Assembly: GCF_019212185.1 (NCBI RefSeq)
Contig: NZ_CP078138.1
Location: forward strand, 292,501-356,500
From: Pseudomonas fluorescens
GTDB lineage: Bacteria; Pseudomonadota; Gammaproteobacteria; Pseudomonadales; Pseudomonadaceae
Direction of reading: 5' to 3'
DNA length: 64,000 bases
A program made the position numbers and the translations under genes. Positions 1-11,400 of this stretch are shown one piece after another. The notes below the pieces were generated by a model. The model was not told the DNA's origin and did no database searches. It saw nothing but the letters and a program-made list of their open reading frames with translations. The first letter of the stretch is position 1. Every line of letters starts with the position of its first letter.

Positions 1-1729
<1,729 letters not shown>

Positions 1730-1870
1730 ATAACACCCAAGCAATTTGACTACTCGAAAGAGCATCAGATTGCGGTGTATGAAGACGAAGACACCGAAAG
1801 TTTGCAGTACACAAATTGATCACATACCCGATTTGCTGAAACGTCGAAAGACGGTTCGGTACCCGAATTT

Positions 1871-1986
1871 CTTGACGACCATAGAGCATTGGAACCACCT
1901 GATCCCATCCCGAACTCAGCAGTGAAACGATGCATCGCCGATGGTAGTGTGGGGTTTCCCCATGTGAGAGTAGGTCATCGTCAAGA
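1871..1986 (+). rRNA. rrf: 5S ribosomal RNA, first copy
   Basis: It runs from CTTGACGACC to GGTCATCGTCAAG, with the usual internal CGAACTCAGCAGTGAAACG segment. The terminal stem (CTTGACGA with TCGTCAAG) pairs. It sits about 140 bases after the 23S end and closes a normal 16S-23S-5S transcript. The ends may be off by one to three bases. Confidence 0.96.
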
Positions 1987-1996
1987 TTAAATTCCG

Positions 1997-2035
1997 AAAC
2001 CCCTATCTGCGAATGCAGGTAGGGGTTTTGTTTTA
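1997..2035 (+). terminator. Rho-independent terminator after first 5S
   Basis: An inverted repeat AACCCCTATCTGC / GCAGGTAGGGGTT with loop GAAT is followed by a T-rich stretch (TTTTGTTTTAG). It directly follows the 5S gene. Confidence 0.9.
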
Positions 2036-2092
2036 GTAGAAGTCACCAATTTTACTGGCACGTTGTTTCACAACGGATCAGTCACAGAATTT

Positions 2093-2208
2093 CTTGACGA
2101 CCATAGAGCATTGGAACCACCTGATCCCATCCCGAACTCAGCAGTGAAACGATGCATCGCCGATGGTAGTGTGGGGTTTCCCCATGTGAGAGTAGGTCAT
2201 CGTCAAGA
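2093..2208 (+). rRNA. rrf: 5S ribosomal RNA, second tandem copy
   Basis: By eye this copy is identical to the 5S gene at 1871-1986 over the whole mature region. About 15 bases of upstream flank (AGAATTTCTTGACGACC against CGAATTTCTTGACGACC) are also nearly the same. It lies 106 bases after the first copy and has a separate terminator. Extra 5S genes at one rRNA operon are known in fluorescent pseudomonads. Confidence 0.96.
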
Positions 2209-2218
2209 TTGAATTCCG

Positions 2219-2253
2219 AAACCCCTGTCTGCATTGCAGACAGGGGTTTTGTC
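2219..2253 (+). terminator. Rho-independent terminator after second 5S
   Basis: A perfect hairpin AACCCCTGTCTGC / GCAGACAGGGGTT with loop ATT is followed by TTGTCGTTTC. It differs from the first terminator in stem sequence but has the same architecture, which fits a duplicated 5S-terminator cassette. Confidence 0.9.
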
Positions 2254-2488
2254 GTTTCAAGGCCGAAAATTTCCCCACCCTCCAAGAAGAACCCTGTCGA
2301 GCGCTCTAGCGCAGCGATCCAAGGGGTTTTCAAAGATTGCATAGATCCCAACACAAAAGCCTAAGTTTTCCCGGGTTGGTGCCGAAAGACTGTGGGAGAC
2401 ATGCGCGCACCAAAGTAGAGCAGCCCCAGAGCGGCCTATGAGCTCATTCGGAACGCATCCCTACTCTTTGCATGAGAAGTCCCCTGAC

Positions 2489-4369
2489 ATGAATCTCAAG
2501 TTCAGCCATAAAATCCTCCTGGCCGCTTCAGGCGTAGTGGTCTTGGCATTTGCCTTGTTCACCTTGTACAACGATTACCTGCAGCGCAAGACCATCCAGC
2601 AGAACCTGGATTCCTCGGTCCAGCAGGCGGGCGCACTGACCGCCAGTAGCGTGCAGAACTGGCTCAGCGGGCGCATTCTGGTACTCGAAAGCCTGGCGCA
2701 GAACGTCGCTCACCAGGGCGCCAGTGCTGATCTGCCAGGGCTGGTCGACCAATCCGCCTTCACCTCGAACTTTCAGTTCACTTACGTGGGTCAGGTCAAC
2801 GGTGCATTCACCCAGCGCCCCGACGCAAAAATGCCTGATGGCTACGATCCTCGCCAGCGTCCCTGGTACAAGCAGGCCGTCGCTGCCGATCGCACCATGC
2901 TCACCCCACCTTACATGGCGGCTGTAGGCGGGTTGGTAGTGACCATCGCCATGCCAGTGAAAAAACACGGCGAATTGCTCGGCGTGGTGGGTGGTGATTT
3001 GAGTCTGGAGACCCTGGTCAACATCATCAATGCGGTAGATTTTGGCGGCATCGGCCATGCATTTTTGGTCAGTGCAGACGGCCAGGTGATCGTCAGCCCG
3101 GATAAAGCCCAAGTGATGAAAAATCTTAAGGACATTTACCCGGGTGCCAATGTGCAGATCGGCCAGGGCACTCAGGACGTGCGACTCAATCAGCAAGAGC
3201 GGATTCTGTCCTTTACCCCGGTCAACGGCTTGCCCAATGCGAAGTGGTACATCGGCCTGTCGATCGATCGGGACAAGGCCTACGCTGCGTTAGGACAATT
3301 CCGTACCTCAGCATTGATTGCCATGTTTGTCGCCGTGAGCGCGATTGCCGTGCTGCTCAGCCTGTTGATTCAGGTACTTATGCGGCCGCTGACCACCATG
3401 GGCCGCGCCATGCAGGATATTGCTCAGGGTGAGGGCGATCTGACCCGGCGCCTTGCGGTGCAAAGCAAAGACGAGTTCGGTGAGTTAGGCGGTGCTTTCA
3501 ACCAGTTCGTAGAGCGTATTCACGCCTCGATCAGTGAAGTCTCATCCGCCACGCGGCAGGTGCATGATCTGTCACAACGGGTGATGGCATCGTCTAACGC
3601 CTCGCTGGTCGGCTCTGATGAGCAAAGCGCGCGGACCAACAGTGTCGCCGCGGCTATCAATGAGCTGGGCGCTGCCACCCAGGAAATCGCCCGTAACGCC
3701 GCCGATGCCTCGCAACACGCCAGCGGTGCCAGCGATCAGGCAGATGATGGGCGGCAGGTGGTGGAGCAGACCATACGGGCGATGACCGAGTTGTCGCAGA
3801 AGATCAGCCTGTCTTGCACGCAGATCGAGACCCTCAACGCCAGCACCGACAACATCGGGCATATCCTCGACGTGATCAAGGGCATCTCCCAGCAGACCAA
3901 CCTGCTGGCCCTCAACGCAGCGATTGAGGCGGCACGAGCCGGGGAGGCCGGGCGTGGCTTTGCCGTGGTGGCAGACGAGGTACGTAACCTCGCCCATCGC
4001 ACCCAGGAGTCGGCGGAGGAAATCCACAAGATGATTACCTCGCTGCAGGTGGGTTCGCGCGAAGCGGTGTCGACCATGAATGCCAGCCAGGCTTCCAGCG
4101 AGCAAAGCGTCGAAGTGGCGAATCAGGCAGGTGAGCGGCTGGTCAGCGTCACTCAGCGCATCACTGAGATCGACGGCATGAACCAGTCGGTTGCCGCCGC
4201 GACCGAAGAGCAAACCGCCGTGGTCGAAACCCTCAACGTCGACATCAATCAGATCAACCTGCTGAACCAGCAAGGGGTGGCCAATCTCAACGAAACCCTC
4301 AAGGATTGCGACGCACTGTCTCTGCAGGCCGGGCGCCTGAAGCAGTTGGTGGACAGCTTCAAGATTTGA
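2489..4369 (+). CDS. Methyl-accepting chemotaxis protein, dCache_1 amino-acid-type sensor
   Basis: This 626-residue chemoreceptor sits in the inner membrane and would control CheA through CheW. A first membrane helix (about residues 8-27) is followed by a periplasmic double-Cache domain (about 35-270), a second helix (about 280-303), a HAMP domain and a cytoplasmic signalling rod with the conserved hairpin [20 protein letters not shown]. The Cache domain carries YDPRQRPWY (residues 119-127), then Tyr142 and Asp170. This fits the established YxxxxRxWY...Y...D motif of amino-acid-binding dCache_1AA receptors such as PctA-type proteins, so amino acids are the likely ligands. The frame is open from 2438, but the ATG at 2489 gives the normal start MNLKFSHKI just before the first helix, with AGAAG about 10 bases upstream. 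The end overlaps the convergent regulator gene by 11 bases. Confidence 0.93.
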   Translation: MNLKFSHKILLAASGVVVLAFALFTLYNDYLQRKTIQQNLDSSVQQAGALTASSVQNWLSGRILVLESLAQNVAHQGASADLPGLVDQSAFTSNFQFTYVGQVNGAFTQRPDAKMPDGYDPRQRPWYKQAVAADRTMLTPPYMAAVGGLVVTIAMPVKKHGELLGVVGGDLSLETLVNIINAVDFGGIGHAFLVSADGQVIVSPDKAQVMKNLKDIYPGANVQIGQGTQDVRLNQQERILSFTPVNGLPNAKWYIGLSIDRDKAYAALGQFRTSALIAMFVAVSAIAVLLSLLIQVLMRPLTTMGRAMQDIAQGEGDLTRRLAVQSKDEFGELGGAFNQFVERIHASISEVSSATRQVHDLSQRVMASSNASLVGSDEQSARTNSVAAAINELGAATQEIARNAADASQHASGASDQADDGRQVVEQTIRAMTELSQKISLSCTQIETLNASTDNIGHILDVIKGISQQTNLLALNAAIEAARAGEAGRGFAVVADEVRNLAHRTQESAEEIHKMITSLQVGSREAVSTMNASQASSEQSVEVANQAGERLVSVTQRITEIDGMNQSVAAATEEQTAVVETLNVDINQINLLNQQGVANLNETLKDCDALSLQAGRLKQLVDSFKI

Positions 4370-5072
4370 CGGATTTCTGTCCTGCCGGCTCAAGGCTGTT
4401 GAGGTAGCGTGTGATGACCTCAACAGCACGGTTCAGGTGATGTGTCAGCTTCGCGACGCACAAGTCGATGTCACGGGCTTGTGCGATGCGCAGCAGCTCG
4501 CGGTGATCGTCCTGAGTGAGTTTGCCCAGGCCCATGGCGCCAAGGTTGAAACGCAGGAAGCGTTCTTCCTCCCACAGTCCTGTTTCGATCAGGCTCAACA
4601 GCCTGCGATTGGGCGCTTTGCGATACAGGGCCATATGAAATAGACGATTGAGGCGACCGATTTCGGCATAGTCCGTCTCCTTGTCCAGGCAGTCGATGTG
4701 CCTGGCGGCTTCAGCGAAATCCTCTTCATCGAGCAATGGGATCGACAGTCGCAACGCCTCGCACTCCAGCAGGATGCGCAGTGCATAGGTCTCGGCGGCA
4801 TCCCCTTCGACCAGCGGTGCCACTACCGCGCCTTTGTGGGCAACCACATGCAGCAATGATTGCGCTTCCAGTTGGCGCAAGGCTTCGCGCACCGGCATGC
4901 GACTGACGCCAAACAGGTCTGCCAGGTCTTGTTGGCGCAGGGCCATACCGCAGGGCAGGCGACCATCGAGAATGGCCGAGCGCAATGTTTCTTCAATTAC
5001 CGCGCGCGCCAAATGCGCGGGGATGGGGCCGCTGACCGTAATGCTACTGAGAGGGTTGGGCTTTTGCGCCAC
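4359..5072 (-). CDS. GntR family transcriptional regulator, FCD (FadR/VanR-like) subgroup
   Basis: This is a cytoplasmic DNA-binding repressor or activator of about 237 residues. An N-terminal winged helix carries the GntR signature ([20 protein letters not shown]). It is followed by an alpha-helical FCD ligand-binding domain with the metal-site pattern of the family: an Asp in the first helices (IGRLNRLFH), then H in TQDDHRELL and H in [12 protein letters not shown]. The frame is open to a GTG at 5114, but that start has no ribosome-binding site and would place a palindromic operator and the predicted transcription start inside the gene. The GTG at 5072-5070 has GGAG nine bases upstream and is preferred. 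The 3' end overlaps the chemoreceptor gene tail-to-tail by 11 bases. The ligand is unknown. A link to the lap genes is not implied by the sequence beyond adjacency. Confidence 0.88.
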   Translation of the reverse strand: MAQKPNPLSSITVSGPIPAHLARAVIEETLRSAILDGRLPCGMALRQQDLADLFGVSRMPVREALRQLEAQSLLHVVAHKGAVVAPLVEGDAAETYALRILLECEALRLSIPLLDEEDFAEAARHIDCLDKETDYAEIGRLNRLFHMALYRKAPNRRLLSLIETGLWEEERFLRFNLGAMGLGKLTQDDHRELLRIAQARDIDLCVAKLTHHLNRAVEVITRYLNSLEPAGQKSVKS

Positions 5073-5096
5073 GACAGCGGTCTCCGACGGCAATAA

Positions 5097-5108
5097 ATTG
5101 GATCCAAT
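5097..5108. promoter_or_regulatory. Palindromic operator ATTGGATCCAAT, likely autoregulatory site of the GntR regulator
   Basis: A perfect 12-base palindrome lies just downstream of the predicted -10 of the regulator gene and 25 bases before its preferred start. The same sequence is, as I recall, the operator bound by VanR, a GntR/FCD protein of Caulobacter. That makes it a good candidate site for this family member. Confidence 0.6.
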
Positions 5109-5110
5109 GC

Positions 5111-5139
5111 ACACTAGTGGCTGGATAATGGCTTGTCAA
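5111..5139 (-). promoter_or_regulatory. Predicted sigma-70 promoter of the GntR regulator
   Basis: On the minus strand TTGACA (5139-5134) is followed after 17 bases by TAGTGT (5116-5111). The -35 is a perfect consensus and the -10 is weak. Transcription would begin within the palindrome at 5097-5108, as expected for repression by the gene's own product. Confidence 0.5.
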
Positions 5140-5257
5140 ACGGCTGCGACAGCGCCTTTCCCGGACGATTTATGCGGCTCACTCCTACTGTGAATAAACA
5201 CCTCGCGTTTACTCTGTGAACGCCTGATAAGTTTAGCTCGCGGGGGGGCTGATTGCA

Positions 5258-6019
5258 GTGTGCCATTGTCTTTTGCCAGTCCAGGCTGCACCATCCATCG
5301 ATTGTCCGTCGCCCTTCGGAATCACTGCATTGCTGGCACGTTTTGCTTTCCCTCGGACCTTGCGTTGGCTGTGCTCGGCACTGCTGATTGGCATCGTCAT
5401 GCTGGGTGCCTTGCAGGCCGACTGGGACTTCTCGCTGATCAGTCGGCGCGCTGAAGCGTTATATGGTCCATTGGGGGACGGCAAGCAGCGGATCGACGCC
5501 TGGCAGCATCTACTGGCCACCCAAAAGCAAACACCGGAGCTGGAGCAGCTCAAGGTCGTGAACCTGTTCTTCAACAAGCAGATGCGTTATGTGGAGGATA
5601 TCGACCTGTGGCGTCAGGTGGATTACTGGGAAACACCGATTGAAGGGTTGTGGAAGGGCGCCGGCGACTGCGAGGACTATGCCATTGCCAAGTACTTCAG
5701 CCTGCGTCACCTAGGGGTATCCAGTGACAAGTTGCGTATTACCTACGTCAAGGCCCTGCGCCAGAACCGTGCGCACATGGTCCTGACTTATTACGCCAGT
5801 CCCGACGCCATGCCGTTGGTACTCGACAGCCTGGTCGACACGATTTTGCCCGCCAGTCAGCGTACCGACCTGCTGCCGGTCTACTCCTTCAATGCCGAAG
5901 GGCTATGGCTGTCAGGCAAGGGTAACCAAAAGGTTGGCGACACCAAGCGCCTGTCCCGTTGGCAGGATGTGTTGAAGAAAATGCAGGCCGAAGGATTTCC
6001 GGCCGAGACGACTCACTAG
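5258..6019 (+). CDS. lapG: LapG, periplasmic cysteine protease that releases LapA
   Basis: LapG is a transglutaminase-like bacterial cysteine protease (BTLCP/DUF920 family) that cuts the surface adhesin LapA at an N-terminal TAAG site. The 253-residue product has a hydrophobic export segment at about residues 38-53. The catalytic triad is visible: Cys138 in GAGDCEDYAIAKYF, His173 in RAHMVLTYY and Asp190 in LVLDSLVD. Positions and spacing match P. fluorescens LapG. The GTG start at 5258 follows a G-rich run; no better start is in frame before the hydrophobic segment. lapD begins 14 bases after the stop, so the protease and its inhibitor receptor are co-transcribed. Confidence 0.95.
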   Translation: MCHCLLPVQAAPSIDCPSPFGITALLARFAFPRTLRWLCSALLIGIVMLGALQADWDFSLISRRAEALYGPLGDGKQRIDAWQHLLATQKQTPELEQLKVVNLFFNKQMRYVEDIDLWRQVDYWETPIEGLWKGAGDCEDYAIAKYFSLRHLGVSSDKLRITYVKALRQNRAHMVLTYYASPDAMPLVLDSLVDTILPASQRTDLLPVYSFNAEGLWLSGKGNQKVGDTKRLSRWQDVLKKMQAEGFPAETTH

Positions 6020-6033
6020 GAGCATGCACGCGG

Positions 6034-7980
6034 ATGTCTTTGTTCAAACAGTTGTTGATCGCTATCTGCCTGTTTCTGGTGGTGGCCTTTACCGGCAGCT
6101 TCATGGTCAGCCTGGAAAGCTCGCGGACCCAGTACGTCAATCAACTTCGTTCGCACGCCCAGGATGCGGCCACGGCCCTGGCGTTGTCACTGACGCCGAA
6201 CATCGACGACCCGGCGATGGTTGAGCTGTTGGTCAGCTCGATCTTCGACAGCGGTTATTACGCGAGCATCCGAGTGGTGGACCTCAAGACCGACACGGCC
6301 ATCGTCGAGCGCAGCGGGGCGCCTGACGTCAGCACGGTGCCACAGTGGTTCGTGCGCCTGATAGGCCTGGAGCCGGCGGGTGGCGATGCCTTGGTCAGTC
6401 GTGGCTGGGAGCAGGCGGCCAGGGTCGAGGTGGTCAGCCATCCGATGTTCGCCGTGGCCAAGCTTTGGCAGAGCGCCTTGGGTAGCCTGGGCTGGTTGCT
6501 GCTGTGTGGGGCGGTCAGTGCGGTGTTGGGGGCGTTGTTGTTGCGCCGCCAGCTCAAGCCGCTGGACTACATGGTCAAGCAGTCGCACGCCATTGCCCGG
6601 CGCGAGTTCCTCAGCCTGCCCGAGCTGCCGCGCACCCCCGAGCTGCGACGGGTGGTGCAGGCGATGAATCAGATGGTGGAAAAGCTCAAGGCGTTGTTCC
6701 AGGAACAGGCCGAGCGCAGCGAAAAACTGCGTGCCGAATCCTACCAGGACAACCTCACGGGGCTGGCCAACCGGCGTTATTTCGAGATGCAGCTCAATGC
6801 CCGCGTAAGCAATGCCGAGCAGGCCAGTTCAGGCTATTTGCTGCTGCTGCGGGTCAAGGACCTGGCTGGGCTCAATCAGCGCTTGGGCGGGCAGCGCACT
6901 GACCAGTTGCTGCAGGCGGTCGGTGAACAACTGACGCGCACCTGTGCCAAATACCCGGAAACCCAGAACCTGATTACGCGCATCCGCGGTGGCGAGTTCG
7001 CCGTGTTGGCGCCGGGCCTCGTCCGCGAAGAAGCCCTGCAACTGGCGCAGGGTCTGGACAGTGCCTTGGCCAGCCTGCACGCCACCGGCGCAACGGATGT
7101 GGCATCGGTGGCGGCAATCGGCCTCGCGCCGTTCGCCCATGGCGATACCCCGCAAGCGGTCTTGACCCTTGCCGACCAGGCCCTGTCACAAGCGGAAGGC
7201 GAGGGTGAGTCGAACTGGGCCTGCCTGGATCACCAAGCGGCGGCGACGGTCGCGGATGACCACCATACCTGGCACAGGCTGCTTGACCAGGCGCTCAATC
7301 ATCAGCGCTTCCAGCTGTACTTCCAGCCTGTGGTCGCCAGCCAGGATCCGCAGTTGGTACTGCATTACAAAGTGTTGTCGCGACTGCTCGATGAGCAGGG
7401 CCAGACCATTCCAGCAGGACGTTTCCTGCCATGGCTGGAGCGCTTTGGCTGGACCGCGCGCCTCGATCGCCTGATGCTCGCAGGGGTGTTGCAGCAAATG
7501 GCCGGGCATAGCGAGTCGCTGGCGTTGAACCTGTCGGCGGCGACCCTGGCGGATCCGCAGGCGCTGAACAAGGTGTTCGAGATGTTGCGTCAGCATTCGG
7601 ACCTGGGATCGCGCCTGACCCTGGAAATCGGCGAGGAGCAATTACCCGATCAAGCGGTGCTCGAACAGTTGACCCAGCGTCTGCGGGAGCTGGGCTTCTC
7701 CCTCAGTCTGCAGCGCTTTGGCGGGCGTTTCAGCATGATCGGCAACCTTTCGCGGCTCGGTTTGGCGTACCTGAAAATCGATGGCAGTTACATCCGCGCC
7801 ATTGATCAGGAAAGTGACAAGCGCCTGTTCATCGAAGCCATCCAGCGCGCCGCCCACAGCATCGACTTGCCGCTGATTGCCGAGCGCGTCGAGACCGCAG
7901 GTGAGCTGCAGGTGATTCGCGAGATGGGGCTGTTTGGCGTGCAGGGGCAACTATTCGGCGAGCCGAAACCCTGGCAGTGA
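6034..7980 (+). CDS. lapD: LapD, inner-membrane c-di-GMP receptor that sequesters LapG
   Basis: LapD senses cytoplasmic c-di-GMP and, when it is bound, holds LapG in the periplasm so that LapA stays on the surface. The 648-residue product (the usual LapD length) has a first membrane helix at about residues 5-24, a periplasmic output domain at about 25-150, a second helix at about 152-172, a HAMP domain, a GGDEF domain and an EAL domain. Both enzymatic motifs are degenerate, as is typical: RGGEF at residues 318-322 in place of GGDEF, and KVL at 446-448 in place of EAL. The protein is therefore a receptor, not a cyclase or phosphodiesterase. The frame is open upstream into lapG, but the ATG at 6034 begins MSLFKQLLIAICLF and has AGGAG upstream. 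Confidence 0.95.
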   Translation: MSLFKQLLIAICLFLVVAFTGSFMVSLESSRTQYVNQLRSHAQDAATALALSLTPNIDDPAMVELLVSSIFDSGYYASIRVVDLKTDTAIVERSGAPDVSTVPQWFVRLIGLEPAGGDALVSRGWEQAARVEVVSHPMFAVAKLWQSALGSLGWLLLCGAVSAVLGALLLRRQLKPLDYMVKQSHAIARREFLSLPELPRTPELRRVVQAMNQMVEKLKALFQEQAERSEKLRAESYQDNLTGLANRRYFEMQLNARVSNAEQASSGYLLLLRVKDLAGLNQRLGGQRTDQLLQAVGEQLTRTCAKYPETQNLITRIRGGEFAVLAPGLVREEALQLAQGLDSALASLHATGATDVASVAAIGLAPFAHGDTPQAVLTLADQALSQAEGEGESNWACLDHQAAATVADDHHTWHRLLDQALNHQRFQLYFQPVVASQDPQLVLHYKVLSRLLDEQGQTIPAGRFLPWLERFGWTARLDRLMLAGVLQQMAGHSESLALNLSAATLADPQALNKVFEMLRQHSDLGSRLTLEIGEEQLPDQAVLEQLTQRLRELGFSLSLQRFGGRFSMIGNLSRLGLAYLKIDGSYIRAIDQESDKRLFIEAIQRAAHSIDLPLIAERVETAGELQVIREMGLFGVQGQLFGEPKPWQ

Positions 7981-7983
7981 ACG

Positions 7984-8028
7984 TGACGCAGGGCGCCCCC
8001 TCATAGAGCGAGGGCGCACCAGGCGTCA
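7984..8028. terminator. Possible shared terminator hairpin between convergent genes
   Basis: A nested inverted repeat has outer arms TGACGC / GCGTCA and inner arms GCGCCC / GGGCGC around TCATAGAGCGA. It lies between lapD and the convergent small gene, whose stop codon it includes. There is no clear T run, so termination is only likely. Confidence 0.35.
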
Positions 8029-8364
8029 GATCAGACCTTTTTCGTCTTCATTGATCAGATGGCTCAAGCCGCCCAGAGCTTCACGCGCCTGGGTGCGGTC
8101 CATCAACTTGGCCTGTGCCGCCGGCGGCAGGTCGGTGACGCGAATCACCCCTTTGCTGGTCAGCACCTGAATCAGGTCGTCGAGTACCCGGATCATCTCC
8201 AGGTCACTCTGCTTGAGTTGCTTGAGACTGGTTTCCACTACTTCGTTGCTGAACCAGGTCTGGATATCGTGGTGGTTGGCGGGCAGTGTTTCCGTCGCCT
8301 CGGCGTAAGGCGCCGCCTCCACGCGCACCAGCGAGCCCTGTGCATCACGTTGCACGTAGAACAT
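8026..8364 (-). CDS. Small conserved Pseudomonas protein, function unknown
   Basis: A 112-residue soluble protein begins MFYVQRDAQGSLVRVE and ends in a mostly helical, charged C-terminal half (SLKQLKQSDLEMIRVLDDLI). Proteins of this type are often labelled tryptophan synthase subunit beta-like in Pseudomonas genomes. No part of it resembles the catalytic TrpB fold, and the label should not be taken as function. The ATG at 8364 is chosen over an upstream frame extension because GAGGGA precedes it at good spacing. It sits between lapD (convergent) and the 3' end of lapA (same strand). The hairpin at 8463-8490 separates it from lapA, so it probably has its own promoter. Confidence 0.75.
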   Translation of the reverse strand: MFYVQRDAQGSLVRVEAAPYAEATETLPANHHDIQTWFSNEVVETSLKQLKQSDLEMIRVLDDLIQVLTSKGVIRVTDLPPAAQAKLMDRTQAREALGGLSHLINEDEKGLI

Positions 8365-8462
8365 CGAGAATCCCTCATGAATGAACCAGCGTCGCGCCGT
8401 TGGCAGCATAGGCCAACGCAGGCGAGTATGCGGTGCTTCGCGGCAATCGTCACTCAAACACC

Positions 8463-8490
8463 TGGAGACCGCCCTTGCGAGCGGTCTCCA
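8463..8490 (-). terminator. Hairpin after lapA, probable terminator
   Basis: A perfect 10-base inverted repeat TGGAGACCGC / GCGGTCTCCA with an 8-base loop begins 10 bases after the lapA stop codon. The following minus-strand sequence (GGTGTTTGAG) has only a short T stretch, so termination is likely but not textbook. Confidence 0.55.
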
Positions 8491-8499
8491 CGGGCCTGA

Positions 8500-11400
8500 T
8501 CAACTGTTGTTATGGTCAATCTTGATGGTTGGATCGAGACCGACCACCAGTGAATTGACACTCTGACCCGACCAGTTGTTACCTTCCAGTTTGATCGTCA
8601 CGTCGGCGTTGGCAATGCCGCCAGCGGCATTGAGCTTACCTTCGGAACTGACCTGCAACGTCGACACCCCTTCAACCGTGGTGATCTTCAGGAAGTTGTC
8701 GATGGTGCTCGCCGACTCGCCCTGCAGCAGATCACGCAGGTCAATGCGATCGCCCTCGCTGGCTTTGAAGTCCTTGATCACGTCGTTGCCGGTATCACCT
8801 TGACGCCAGACAAAGGTATCGGCACCCGAACCGCCGATCAGAATGTCATTGCCTGTGCCGCCGATCAGGGTGTCGGTGCCGGTGCCGCCGAGCAGGATGT
8901 CATTGCCCTTGCCACCGTCGATGTAGTCGTTGCCGCCCTGGCCGAAGATGATGTCGTTACCGGCACCGCCCAGCAGGTTGTCGATGCCGTCGTGCGAGCC
9001 GGACACATCGAACGTGTTGTAGTGTTCGGTGATGTACTGGTGCACGGTGCTGGCGGTGACTTTGCTGATATCGACCTTGGTTTCCTGGGCAACGAACGCC
9101 TGCATCGCCTGGTAACCCTCGCCGGCAATGCCGTTGAAGCTCACCAGGTCACCGAAGATGATGTCGTTGCCATCGCCGGCATTGACCGTGTCGGCACCCG
9201 GCAAGGTCGCCTCGGTGTGACCGAGGATGGCATTGGCCAGATTGCTCGGATCGATGTTGGTTTGCGGCTTGCCATCGGTGTCGAACGGACTCAGGTCGGA
9301 AGTCTTGATGGCACCGTTCAGGCCGATCGCTTCGACCGATGACAGTTTGCTGAGCAACAGGAAGCTGCTGCTGGCGTTAGAGGCTGTACTGTCGTCGGTG
9401 TAGCTGCCTCCGCCATAGGTGGAGGAAATTTCATAGGTGCCGTCACCCTGCGCGCGAATGGTGCCGATGGTGCCGTCTTTTTCCCAATTACCGTTCGAGT
9501 CCTCGACCCACTTGTTGACCCTGCCGCTGCTGGTAATCAACTGACGGCTAATGCCGCCCAGGGTGATGTAAGCGGTATCGCCCAACTTGTAGTTATTGAC
9601 GTTGAGGTAGTCATCCAGTCTGCCGTCAACGGCTTTGGAGTTCTTGTAATCCACCACGATCGGGTTGGTCGACTCGTTACCCTGGTAATAGGTCGGCTTA
9701 CCGTCAGTGATGAAGTAGGTGAGGTTGGTGGCGCCGGTATTGCCCTTGGCAACCGTGCTCTGGAAGAAGTTGGCCGTGGTTTTGAACACGTCCTCGTAGT
9801 TGGTGGCGCCACCGGACGCCATCGATCTGACGACCGCCTGCAGTTGATCCAGCGCGCCGGAATCATTCAGGTTGACGGTGACAGTGGTGTTCACCGTGTC
9901 ATCGAAGGTCGCCAGGAAGATGTTGACCGTCCCCGACGTGTTCGCCCCAAGGCTGGCTTTGAGCGCGCTGAACATCTGGATCAGCGAGTTTTTCGCTGCC
10001 GAGATCGAGCTATCCATACTGCCGGAGGTGTCGACCATGAATGCAATATTGTAGTTCTTGCCCTGAACCACGTTCAGGCCAGCGACGTCGGCAACGATGA
10101 TGTCGTTGCTGTCGGTGCCCGTAATATTGTCGTCTTTGGTCGTACCCACCATTGGGTTGTACGTCGCCGGGAAGATGGTCACCGGCAGCGTCGCCGAGGT
10201 CGGCGCCGAGCCGCCCAGCGATTCGGTCGAAGTCGACGTCACCGTCAGGTTGAACGAGGTGCTGAGGTACGGCGGCGGGGTGATGGTCAGCGAGCCGAGA
10301 CTCCAGCCAGTGACATTCGCCTCGCCATTGCTTGCGGTAGCGGTGAAGGTGTGACCCGCGCCATCGCTGAGCACGGAGCCAGCCGGAATCCCGCCGATCT
10401 TCACGCTCAGACTTTCCGAGCCGTCACGGTCGGTCAGTTCGGTGGTGATCGCCGACAGTTTGATGCTGCCGCCTTCCGGCCCGGTGTTGAGCTTATAGCC
10501 GTCGTAATATCCCTCGCCATTGTTGCCATGCAGGTCGGAGACTGTCACGCCGGCGTTGATCAGGTCGTTGACCCCGGTGTAGATCGGCACGCCGGCATTG
10601 TTCAGGTTAAGCGTCGGACCGTTGTCGACTTTGAGGTTGACGTCATAGCTGCCCGGGCCGCTCTGGTTGTGGTGGTAGATGTCCAGGGTGTAGTAGCCGC
10701 TGGTGGTCGGCGTGTACGAACCGCTGATCGAGCCGCCGGCACCCCACAGGGCGCTGGCCACGTTTTGCCCGCCAATGGTGATCAGCAGGCTGTCGTCGGC
10801 GCTGCCGGTGAAGGTGTAGACCTTGCCGGCCTCGAGGTAGATCAGGCCCGAGGTTTTCGAGGCGATACCCGCTGTCACGCTGCTTTCCTGCACATCGCTC
10901 ACGGTGGTTTTGCTGTTGGCGGTACCCGCCGCGTCGATCACCGATTTCAGGGTATTGGTCGGCGCACCGCTGCCCGCACCGTTGTACCCGGTGTTGAGGG
11001 CGGTGAGGCCGGTCCAGGTCTCCTTGATCAGGCCTGTCGAGTTGACGTTGGTACCGGCGATGCTCAGGGTCGGCGCATCGGCTTGCGGGGTGATGTCGAC
11101 TTTCAGGGTCGCTTCGCTGCCCAGGTTGAAGCTGTCTGTTGGCTTGAACTTGATCTGCGCATAGTCCGCGTTCTGGTTGCCCACACCGTTGCCGCCGTAA
11201 CCGTCGACACCCGATTCGTTGAGGGCAGGCTTGAACGTCAGCTTGCCGGCCTGAATATCAGCCTGGCTGATGGTCTGGCCTGCGGTGACTGCGACACCGT
11301 TGAACAACAGGCTGCCATTGGCCGGCAGTCCTGTAATGGTGACACCCAGCGGGGTATCGCCATCGACGTCGCTGACATTGAAATTGCCCCAGTTCAGGGT

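Noticed and set aside
2253..2488. Possible tRNA or promoter between the rRNA operon and the chemoreceptor gene
   Set aside because: No cloverleaf or convincing -35/-10 pair could be found by reading this stretch.
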